NCBI RefSeq assembly: GCF_008905045.1
Contig: NZ_VWMY01000023.1
Location: 1-64,000 of the forward strand
DNA length: 64,000 bases
Direction: 5' to 3'
Source: Streptomyces albicerus
GTDB lineage: Bacteria; Actinomycetota; Actinomycetes; Streptomycetales; Streptomycetaceae
Shown here: positions 16,752-23,989 of the stretch, one piece after another
How the letters are laid out: every line of letters begins with the position of its first letter
Numbering within the stretch: the first letter of the stretch is position 1
Translations under genes and position numbers: made by a program
Notes under the pieces: model-generated
Told to the model about the DNA's origin: nothing
The model's input: the letters and a program-made list of their open reading frames with translations, nothing else
Database searches by the model: none

Positions 16752-16848
16752 ATCGACGACTCCGCTACGACCTGCGGAGAATGCCTTACACGTAAGCCCG
16801 ATCCAGCACGGATCCAGCAAGCGTCAGACCGTCGAGACCGCCTCAAAT

Positions 16849-16879
16849 CGACACCATTCCATGTTAGAATATGGTGTCG
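16849..16879. promoter_or_regulatory. Palindromic operator of vapBC
   Basis: Arms cgacaccat and atggtgtcg are separated by 13 bases that include a -10-like TAGAAT. It lies 26 bp before the antitoxin start. Type II antitoxins normally autoregulate through such palindromes. Confidence 0.65.
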
Positions 16880-16904
16880 TTTTGATGGGTGAGAGGAGTC
16901 GCTG

Positions 16905-17132
16905 ATGGCTCGAACCATGATCGACCTAGATGACGAGATGGTCGCACAGGCCAAGGAGATCTACGGAACGAAGACCAAGGCCGCTGCGGTACGGGCCGCG
17001 GTGGAGGACGCCGTCAAGCGTCACCTTCGACAGCAGTTCATCGATGCCGTCAAATCAGGCGAGCTCGACTTCAGCGAGATCGTCGAGGAGACCAAGGTGA
17101 CCGACTCTGCCAGGGATGCGAAGGCTGCCTGA
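16905..17132 (+). CDS. vapB: VapB-type antitoxin
   Basis: A 75-residue protein beginning with a ribbon-helix-helix-like strand and helix (RTMIDLDDEMVAQAKEIYG, then TKTKAAAVRAAVEDAV), as in the VapB family of actinomycetes. The C-terminal acidic tail would wrap the toxin. GAGGAG lies 6 bases before the ATG. Its stop abuts the GTG of the toxin gene, so both are made together. Confidence 0.85.
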   Translation: MARTMIDLDDEMVAQAKEIYGTKTKAAAVRAAVEDAVKRHLRQQFIDAVKSGELDFSEIVEETKVTDSARDAKAA

Positions 17133-17549
17133 GTGAGCGTCCCGTTCCTCGCCGACAAGTCCGCTCTCGCCCGCTGGCACCGGCCGCTGGTCGCCGCCGC
17201 CCTTGACCCGCTCCACGAACGCGGCCTGCTGGCGATCTGCCCCGCCGTCGAGTACGAGCTCATGTACAGCATCCGCGGCAAGAGCGAAGCCCCAGCCGTG
17301 ACCGAATGGCTGCGCGGCTTCGACTACCTCTACGGTGACGACTGGGTCTTCGACCGCGCTCTTGAGGTACAGCGCGCCGCGATCGAGCGGGGCTTCCATC
17401 GAGCATTATCCCTCCCCGACCTGCTCGTCGCCGCGACCGCTGAGCGCAACGACGCCATCGTGCTCCACCACGACGCCGCCTACGACATGATCACAAGCAT
17501 CACCGGACAGCGCTGCCAGTGGGTCGTAGAGCCCGGAGCCGCGGACTAG
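17133..17549 (+). CDS. vapC: VapC-type PIN-domain toxin ribonuclease
   Basis: A 138-residue PIN domain. Acidic residues expected for Mg binding are present: Asp8 (LADKSALARW), Glu40/Glu42 (PAVEYELMYS), Asp96 (SLPDLLVAATAE) and Asp114 (HHDAAYD). VapC toxins cleave RNA, often tRNA or rRNA; the target is unknown. GTG 17133 follows the antitoxin TGA without a gap. An inverted repeat follows the gene. The pair sits at the left edge of cargo block 1, where it may stabilise the island. Confidence 0.85.
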   Translation: MSVPFLADKSALARWHRPLVAAALDPLHERGLLAICPAVEYELMYSIRGKSEAPAVTEWLRGFDYLYGDDWVFDRALEVQRAAIERGFHRALSLPDLLVAATAERNDAIVLHHDAAYDMITSITGQRCQWVVEPGAAD

Positions 17550-17595
17550 CCTGGCGCCGACCGGCCAATCCTGAGGGCTGAAGTTCGCGCTCCTC

Positions 17596-17629
17596 CCGGT
17601 TCTGCGTGGGCGAGCTCGCGCAGAACCGG
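17596..17629 (+). terminator. Terminator hairpin after vapBC
   Basis: Perfect 11-bp arms ccggttctgcg and cgcagaaccgg with a 12-base loop, 47 bp after the vapC stop. Confidence 0.6.
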
Positions 17630-17653
17630 TTCGGTCGTCCGGCATCATGTCGC

Positions 17654-17767
17654 GTGATCTTGTCCGTGATATCCACCGTGCCCCGCCGCCTCCTGTCACT
17701 GCCCGCACTCCTGCTGCGTGGGGGCATCTCCAAGGAGGTGGATCTGCTCGTGCTACGCCACGACTGA
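17654..17767 (+). pseudogene. Truncated N-terminus of an integrase-type transposase
   Basis: The 37-codon frame reads VILSVISTVPRRLLSLPALL, then LRGGISKEVDLLVLRHD and a stop. This strongly resembles the first ~40 residues of actinobacterial rve-integrase transposases, whose next residues would be ENAVLRRQ. Everything downstream is missing, so it is a dead insertion-sequence scar. Confidence 0.55.
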
Positions 17768-17831
17768 GATAGCCGACCGGCGTGGAGAAGTGCCCTCCCC
17801 TCAGCGGTGTTCACTCGGCCCGCCCTGCCGA

Positions 17832-18998
17832 TCAAGCAGGTGCGGCGATCCAGCGGGCCATGGCGTCGAATGCGTTCAGTGCTCGGAGGTCGGTCGGGCC
17901 GAAGAAACGCTTGCAGTCCTCTCCGAGCGTCTCGTACTGGTCGGCGGCGCCACGGGAGTCACCGGACTCCCCCGTCAACTCCGCGAGGGTGAAACGGGCT
18001 TCGATGACGGAGGAGTGATACTCCCCGTTTTCGGCGAGGAGGTGCCGAATACGCTGCTCCGATTCCCGGATCCGCTCAACGTAATTCGTGTTCACGTGCG
18101 GTGTGCCGACGGGCCCGAGTTGTCCGGAGCCGTCCGTATCGGCGTCAGGGGTGTGCTCGACCTGCCTGATGAGGCGGATCACCGCGCGCGCGTGCTGCGG
18201 TCGCTGCGAGGGCTTCTTGGCCAGCAGCGCCATGACCAACTGACTCAGCTCCTCCCGAATGCCCCGGCGGACATTGAGCGGAGGCGCCGGGTGGTGGCGC
18301 AGGTGCATGACACCGACCTCCATGATGTCGGCACCGCGGCTGGCGAACGGCGGGTTCCCGGTCAGCATCTCGTACATCACACAGCCGAGGGAGTAGAGAT
18401 CGCTGAGATGGTCGCCGGGGCTGCTCTCCCAGCGCTCCGGTGCCGCATACTGCCAGGTGGCGCCAGCGCTGCGCGTCTCGGACATGTCGAGGAGGCGGGC
18501 CAGTCCGAAGTCGACTATCTTCGCGTTACCCCGTTCGTTGATCATGATGTTGGCCGGCTTGATGTCACGATGCACGACGTCGACGTCACTCGCGTCCGCG
18601 AGCCCCTCGCAGACCTGCACGGACCAGCGCACAGTCTGTTCCAGGGTCAGGGAACTCCCATGCCCCATATACCCGTCCAGTGAAGTGCCATCGACATACT
18701 CCATGACCAAGTACACCTGCCCCTCGTCTTCTCCTCGGTCGTGGATGGCAGCCACATAGGGACTCTGGATCCGTGCCATGGACTGCCACTCCTTCTCGAA
18801 CCGTGCGCGCATGTCCTCCGTGAGCGACGCCTTGCGGTTCCGCTGCCCCATGCGGATGCGGTCCATGTCGAGGAGCTTGACCGCGACGGGTCGATCGAGC
18901 TTCCTGTCGTACGCGAGCCAGACGTGTCCCATGCCGCCGTTCCCGAGGCGGCCGTCCAGACGGTAGCGGCCGTCGCCGAGCAGACGCCCGCCCGTCAT
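17832..18998 (-). CDS. Ser/Thr protein kinase with C-terminal TPR-like region (candidate defence module)
   Basis: A 388-residue soluble kinase: glycine loop LGNGGMGHV, Lys41 (VAVKLLD), HRDIKPAN (143-150), DFG (163-165), and an activation segment GATWQYAAPER. Unlike the 14.7-16.2 kb kinase it has no membrane helix; the last ~80 residues (VIEARFTLAELTGESGDSRG, YETLGEDCKRFFG) look like TPR helices used for binding partners. ATG 18998 overlaps the TGA of the coiled-coil gene (ATGA), so the two are translationally coupled. A divergent P-loop ATPase completes the locus. I infer a signal-transducing role within an accessory, possibly anti-phage, system. Confidence 0.85.
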   Translation of the reverse strand: MTGGRLLGDGRYRLDGRLGNGGMGHVWLAYDRKLDRPVAVKLLDMDRIRMGQRNRKASLTEDMRARFEKEWQSMARIQSPYVAAIHDRGEDEGQVYLVMEYVDGTSLDGYMGHGSSLTLEQTVRWSVQVCEGLADASDVDVVHRDIKPANIMINERGNAKIVDFGLARLLDMSETRSAGATWQYAAPERWESSPGDHLSDLYSLGCVMYEMLTGNPPFASRGADIMEVGVMHLRHHPAPPLNVRRGIREELSQLVMALLAKKPSQRPQHARAVIRLIRQVEHTPDADTDGSGQLGPVGTPHVNTNYVERIRESEQRIRHLLAENGEYHSSVIEARFTLAELTGESGDSRGAADQYETLGEDCKRFFGPTDLRALNAFDAMARWIAAPA

Positions 18999-20764
18999 GC
19001 GTCCGCCTCCCCGTCTCGGACGGGGCTCCACTCCTCCAGAGCCACCGACGAGCGCAGTCCGATCCGCCAGTCGTCCAGCAGGGCATTCAGTTCCGCGACG
19101 GCCTGCCCGAGCACATGCGCCGCGTACAGTCGCTGGCGGTCGCCAGCCTCGCGCACGCTGCGTTTACGGAACGGCACATGCGCTATGCCACCGAGTCCCA
19201 CAAGGATGAGCGCTCCCATCAGGACCGAGAACATCAGGATGAAGCCCCCGCTGACGAACGGCACGATGAGCGCCCCGTCCACCGCGGCGAGGAAGCAGGC
19301 TCCCCCGGTGAGCGTCCAGGCCGGAACGATCGACTCGACCTGCTCGTGCGTCCGCCGTTCCACATGCTCCGCCAGATCGTCCGCCTCCCGGACCACGTCA
19401 AAGACCCGGGACGGATCCGTGGAGTACTCGCAGGACCAGTCCTCGATCGAGAGGGTGATCGTCTCTGGCAGCAGGGATCGTGATGTTCTGGCCATCGACA
19501 CGGCCGCCGTGCGCACGCTCTCCCAGACACAGTCCAGGGCCAGCCGCCGGGCGGGCACGCCCAGTTGGAGCAGCTCGGGTTGGAAGACGGCCCGCTCCAG
19601 CAGCGTCACGAAGTCGAGCCGTTCGTTCTCCGGTGTCGACTCCTCGGCCTCCGCCTCGGCGACTTCCACGTCTCCTTCCTTGTCGATCAACGCGCGCAAC
19701 CGTGCCATACGGTCCTGGAGTTCCGCCTCATCCGGTTCGAGCTGGTCGATCAGGTGGTCCAGTGCGCTGTCCGTGTAGTGGCCCTTGTGGGCGGGCTGAT
19801 CGCTGACTGTGGGGAAGGACTCCAAGTAGGTCAGCGTGCCGTCGAGTGCCGTTGCAGTTCGCCAGCCGCTCTCCAGCCCGGGCCACTGCAGGCCGGTCAA
19901 CTCCCGCAGGGCGGCGAAGCGGTCGCCGGAGATCTCCTTCTTCCCGAGCTCCATCAGACGGCTTCCCCACGGGGCCAGATGCGGGCTCGACGGGAGCGCA
20001 CGTGCGGTCTGGAAGGCCGACCGGTCCTCGCGGAACCAGCGGGCCATGGCCTCACGGGCATAGGTGTACGCGTCGTACCCGAGTTCGGCGTTGGCGATGG
20101 CCTCCAGCACCACGGGGAACTCCGAGCCGAGGTCGTCGCGGTCGAGCGAGTTGAGGTAGCGGTCCATCCAACCCGCTGCCTCGCTCAGCCGGCCCTGGCG
20201 CGAACAGGTGAGGGCGAAGAACAGTTTGGCCTTGGCCGAGTCGAGCCACACCGCGTGCGCGGTGGCTCGGGGGACGATCGTCGCCGCCGCGTTATGCCGG
20301 GCCGCCACCGCCATGATCGCCGGGGCGAGCCAGTAGGTCGGCTCGGCGAGGAACTGCTGCCGGACGCAGACATCGATCGTGTCCTGGTCGACGAGCCCAC
20401 CGGCCACCGCGTGGGCCGTCAACGCGTGGGTGAGGCCGCGCGCCAGAGCGCGCACACGTTGCCGGTGGGCGAAGTCCGCCTTCCAGACGACGGTCAGCTG
20501 CGTCAGCTCCGACTGGGCGTTGGCCACGATCTGGTGCCGACCGTAGCGCTCCACGAAGTCGTTCAGCACGTCGTGGGTCGCTGTCACCGTTTCCTTGACG
20601 GCATCGATCTCGTCGCATGCCGAGGACAGCGACTTGGCGATCCCGTCGTTCTCGCGCCGCAGCACCGTCAACTCGACGTGAAGTGCGCTCGAGTCCGTGC
20701 GCAGCGAGGTCAGGTCGGCGCGCAGTGGCGCCAGTAACTCCTCGAGATCCTGCTGTTCGTCCAT
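18995..20764 (-). CDS. Coiled-coil protein with C-terminal membrane helices, unknown function (candidate effector)
   Basis: A 589-residue protein not recognised as a named family. Residues about 1-70 form a predicted coiled coil (heptads of Leu in DLEELLAPLRADLTSL and following). The middle is helical and may contain repeat-like units (KLFFALTCSRQGRLSEAAGW). Two hydrophobic helices at about 478-530 precede a cytoplasmic tail. An internal linker is Glu-rich (DVEVAEAEAEEST). The gene precedes and is coupled to the kinase, so it is a likely kinase substrate or membrane-acting effector. Start ATG 20764 has GGGGGG just upstream. Confidence 0.7.
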   Translation of the reverse strand: MDEQQDLEELLAPLRADLTSLRTDSSALHVELTVLRRENDGIAKSLSSACDEIDAVKETVTATHDVLNDFVERYGRHQIVANAQSELTQLTVVWKADFAHRQRVRALARGLTHALTAHAVAGGLVDQDTIDVCVRQQFLAEPTYWLAPAIMAVAARHNAAATIVPRATAHAVWLDSAKAKLFFALTCSRQGRLSEAAGWMDRYLNSLDRDDLGSEFPVVLEAIANAELGYDAYTYAREAMARWFREDRSAFQTARALPSSPHLAPWGSRLMELGKKEISGDRFAALRELTGLQWPGLESGWRTATALDGTLTYLESFPTVSDQPAHKGHYTDSALDHLIDQLEPDEAELQDRMARLRALIDKEGDVEVAEAEAEESTPENERLDFVTLLERAVFQPELLQLGVPARRLALDCVWESVRTAAVSMARTSRSLLPETITLSIEDWSCEYSTDPSRVFDVVREADDLAEHVERRTHEQVESIVPAWTLTGGACFLAAVDGALIVPFVSGGFILMFSVLMGALILVGLGGIAHVPFRKRSVREAGDRQRLYAAHVLGQAVAELNALLDDWRIGLRSSVALEEWSPVRDGEADA

Positions 20765-20881
20765 GACGCCCCCCGATGCCGGCCGACGAAGACGCGGCCT
20801 GTTTACCGAGACAGTTCCCCACCAACGCGCCTAATCTTCCTATGAGTTGATGATTTACGCATCGCCGAGGGGGAGAGCATC

Positions 20882-22792
20882 ATGGAGCACGAACCCAATC
20901 CGATCAGCGACCTGTTCTTCGGCCGCGACGATGCCGAGAACGACCTGACGGCCGGTCTGCTCAATGGCATGGTCTTCCGGCCCACGTACGCCTACCGGCA
21001 AGCCCTCTCCGGCCGCACATCACTGATCATCGGCCGCAAGGGCGCGGGCAAGAGCGCGATCTGCCGCCAGCTCGCCACCCCGAACGGCCATCCTGGCACC
21101 ACGGTCTTGATCACCCCTGACGACGCAGCCGGTGACGAGATCCGGCGGTTCGAACTCCAAGGAGTCTCCGGAGACACCGCCAAGTCCCTGATCTGGCGCT
21201 ACGTCTTTGCCGTCCATGCGGCGCGGTATCTGTGCGAGCATGCGCGAGCCGCCCACGGCTGGCGCGCCCGTACATCGGTGCGGGCACTGCGCGGTTTCCT
21301 AGAGGCGAATGGCGAGACCGATGAAGAACGCCTGTACGACAGACTTCGGCGAGGGGTCCGGGGCCTGCAGTCGGCGAATCTCGCCCTCAGGGCGTTCGGC
21401 ATCGAGGCGGAGGTCGGTCTGAACGGCTCCTCCGAAGGAGCCCGCGCCAGCCGGCAGCTGGAGGTTCTGGAAAACGGCGTAGCGGCGGCCTTTGCCGAAC
21501 TCGGCTGTGCCGGAGCACATACGCTGCTCTTCCTGGTCGACCGGCTCGAACAGGTCTGGACAATCGACCCGGACAGTCACGCTCTGGTCACCGGGTTGCT
21601 CCTGGCGAGCAAGCAGGTCACGGGACGGTACGGCAGCGCCGTGCGCTGCACGCTCTTCCTGCGGGCGGACATTTACGACACGCTCAGCTTCGGCGACGCC
21701 GACAAGTTCCACAGCGACGAGCTGCGGATCACCTGGACCCAAGAGGAACTTGCGGACCTCGCGCTGGCCAGGGCGGCGGCCTCACTCAAGAGAGAGCTCA
21801 CTCCAGAGCAACTGTGGGGTCAGTTGCTCCCCTCGACGGTGTCCGGTGAGCCGACGGACGAGTACCTGTTCCGGCGGGCGCTGCCGCGCCCCAGGGACAC
21901 GATCCAGTTCCTCAACGTGTGCCAAGGCGTCGCGGACCAACGGGGCCACCGGCGGATCACCGAGGAGGACGTACTCACCGCCACCGGACAGTTCTCCCGC
22001 TGGAAACTCACGGACCTGGCCAGGGAGTACTCCGTGACGCATCCTTTCCTCAGCCGACTCTTCCTCCTGTTCGAGAACTACGGATACGTGGTGATGCTCC
22101 CGGCACTCGCCACTCGGTTCGAGCCCCACCGTGAGCGGCTGCAGCAGGACTTCGCCGACTACGCCGAGAGCCTCACCACGCAAGGAGTACTGGACGTCCT
22201 GTTCGGAATCGGCTTCCTCGGTGTCAAAAGAGGCCACAAGGTCGTGTACTCCGACGGTGTTCAGGTACCCCCGCAACCCGGCGAGGAGGAATTCCACGTG
22301 CATCCTTGCTTCCGGCCCGCACTGGGCGGACTAGGCCCCGTGGACCTGACGCCGTACAGCCCTAGTCGGAACCGGAACATCTATGTCGGCAACGCGCTGG
22401 TCCAGGCCGCGACGGGTTCGGACGTTTCTTTCGGCATCAGCCGCGGCTCTCAACTGCTGGACGATGTCGTCCGTGCCTGCGAACGGCTGCTGCGCCAGCT
22501 CATGCGGGCAGGGCTGCCGGACGACATGCGAGCCGAGGTGCAGGCCCGGATCGGCCACGTCCTGGACGGCGCCCGCCGCGCCCGTGAGGACCTGAGGAAC
22601 GGAGTACCGGTCGATGTGACAGACCATGTGCTCGCAGCGTCGGACTTCCTGGGAAACCTGGCCACACAGCTGGGTGAGCACGGCATCCGCGACGAGCCCA
22701 TCACCCGCCGCCTGGAGGACGAGGCCCGGGCACTGATCCGATCGGCCGGCGGTGCGGTGGGCGGTGGCAGCGGATCGGCTTCAGCCCCGTGA
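20882..22792 (+). CDS. P-loop ATPase resembling the Sll1717 family (candidate sensor of the kinase locus)
   Basis: A 636-residue STAND-like NTPase. The start FFGRDDAENDL resembles the FxGRxxE entry of such ATPases; Walker A GRKGAGKSA is at 51-59 and Walker B LLFLVDRLEQ ends in Asp220 followed by Arg/Glu. A winged-helix-like segment (about 340-420, ITEEDVLTATGQFSRW) and a ~200-residue C-terminal helical region follow, ending in a Gly/Ser-rich tail. GGGGAGAG precedes the ATG. It is divergent from the coiled-coil/kinase operon with a 117-bp shared promoter region. STAND-like ATPases often detect invaders in defence islands; no direct evidence exists here. Confidence 0.8.
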   Translation: MEHEPNPISDLFFGRDDAENDLTAGLLNGMVFRPTYAYRQALSGRTSLIIGRKGAGKSAICRQLATPNGHPGTTVLITPDDAAGDEIRRFELQGVSGDTAKSLIWRYVFAVHAARYLCEHARAAHGWRARTSVRALRGFLEANGETDEERLYDRLRRGVRGLQSANLALRAFGIEAEVGLNGSSEGARASRQLEVLENGVAAAFAELGCAGAHTLLFLVDRLEQVWTIDPDSHALVTGLLLASKQVTGRYGSAVRCTLFLRADIYDTLSFGDADKFHSDELRITWTQEELADLALARAAASLKRELTPEQLWGQLLPSTVSGEPTDEYLFRRALPRPRDTIQFLNVCQGVADQRGHRRITEEDVLTATGQFSRWKLTDLAREYSVTHPFLSRLFLLFENYGYVVMLPALATRFEPHRERLQQDFADYAESLTTQGVLDVLFGIGFLGVKRGHKVVYSDGVQVPPQPGEEEFHVHPCFRPALGGLGPVDLTPYSPSRNRNIYVGNALVQAATGSDVSFGISRGSQLLDDVVRACERLLRQLMRAGLPDDMRAEVQARIGHVLDGARRAREDLRNGVPVDVTDHVLAASDFLGNLATQLGEHGIRDEPITRRLEDEARALIRSAGGAVGGGSGSASAP

Positions 22793-23005
22793 CCCGTCCT
22801 CGATCCATCGACCGGTCGGCACCCCGCACCAAGGAAAGACGGTCGCAGTACAGGTGAGTTGCTCCGTCGGCGACAGTTCCACACGGAGCGGCTTCATCAG
22901 CATGGCAGCCCTTCCTCCAGACCGTGGACTGCACGGAGATCCGCAACCCCGAAGACCGCCGCCTGAGGTTCCCGAGACGCGGGGAACCTCAGCCCAGCGC
23001 ATTCC

Positions 23006-23238
23006 GGCCTTCCAGCCACACCGACCGAACAGCAAAAATCCAGCAACCGGAAACCCCGCCCAGATTCAACTACCGGACGATAGCGCCCCGACCTGCACAA
23101 ACACTGCCCCGCATCTCACGAACCCAGGCCTTGACCGTTCCGCCGCAACGCACGAATGCGAGCAGCAAATCGCCCCCTGACCTGCACAAACGCAGACCAG
23201 GGGGCGATTGGACGCGGAACTAGACGTTGAAGCGGAAC
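23006..23238 (-). repeat. Direct repeat C, copy 2 (junction between cargo blocks)
   Basis: A ~233-bp match to copies 1 and 3 with the same landmarks. The internal hairpin has perfect arms aatcgccccct and agggggcgatt, as in copy 3. The core ctagacgttgaagcggaac is at 23220-23238. Read toward the repeat on the minus strand, it would end a reading frame with FRFNV and a stop, as at the end of YchF. The flanks 22793-23005 and 23239-23431 hold no gene I can support. Confidence 0.85.
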
Positions 23239-23431
23239 GTGGTCGGCAGCGCAATGACCTGCAGAAACAGCCGCTCTCGGAACATGATCCAGCAGGGATC
23301 CAGCTACGGGACCGCGGTACACGCTCGGCGTCGTGGAACAGCAGCCGGATCAGCCCCTCCTCCTGCCCTTGGCCGCGCTGGGCGAATACCCGCCGACCCC
23401 GGCCGCCCACCGTGACCTGATGACAGCTCTC

Positions 23432-23989
23432 TTAAGTCTCCGGGTCCTGACGCAACTGCCGCCACTCCGAGATAGGTCTTATGACCGGCCCTCCAACGGT
23501 CCTAGCACCACAGACGTAAGCTAGCCAGCGGAACTCTTCACATGGAAATGCTGGCTCCCCAGATGAGTCGACCCATAGCAGTACCCCATCATCGGAAACT
23601 GGGGTGGCATCCCACCATGCCCAACCCCTCAACTGCGGGTCGAAGCAGAAGAGCCAGTCCTGAAGGTCCCATGGCTCTTCGCCTCGACGGAAAACATACT
23701 CACGGGCCCCCGAGGAAGCCAACTGGTCTCGGCCCACAACAACAGCACCGCGAGTCACTTCTGCGAACCAATCCGGAATGAGGGACTCAGGGAGACTCTC
23801 CGAATCGAATTCGACCTGATTCGCCGTACGGATTGCTCCAGACAAGACAGCGCGGAGTCTAGCTACATAGCTGGTCGCGTCCACGCTGACGTCGACCAGG
23901 AACGTAGCGAACACCGGCGGGCCTTCACTTCCGCCTGCGGGAGAGGAATCGACTCTCTCCAGTTCACCGGCAAACCTTCGGGAACTCAC
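23432..23989 (-). CDS. Putative immunity protein for the RHS toxin
   Basis: A 185-residue acidic protein, Trp-rich in its second half (DLQDWLFCFDP, GWAWWDATPV, LLWVDSSGEPAFPCEE), not matched to a named immunity family by eye. Its GTG overlaps the toxin stop (GTGA), the classic arrangement for cotranslated toxin and immunity genes. The region has visibly lower GC than the RHS body, fitting a swapped cassette. By position it should bind and neutralise the toxin domain made from 23986-24380. Confidence 0.75.
   Translation of the reverse strand: MSSRRFAGELERVDSSPAGGSEGPPVFATFLVDVSVDATSYVARLRAVLSGAIRTANQVEFDSESLPESLIPDWFAEVTRGAVVVGRDQLASSGAREYVFRRGEEPWDLQDWLFCFDPQLRGWAWWDATPVSDDGVLLWVDSSGEPAFPCEEFRWLAYVCGARTVGGPVIRPISEWRQLRQDPET

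Noticed and set aside
16733..16954. Short minus-strand frame ending FRFNV over the vapB start
   Set aside because: It has no RBS or family match and lies opposite vapB; its ending is explained by the repeat core.
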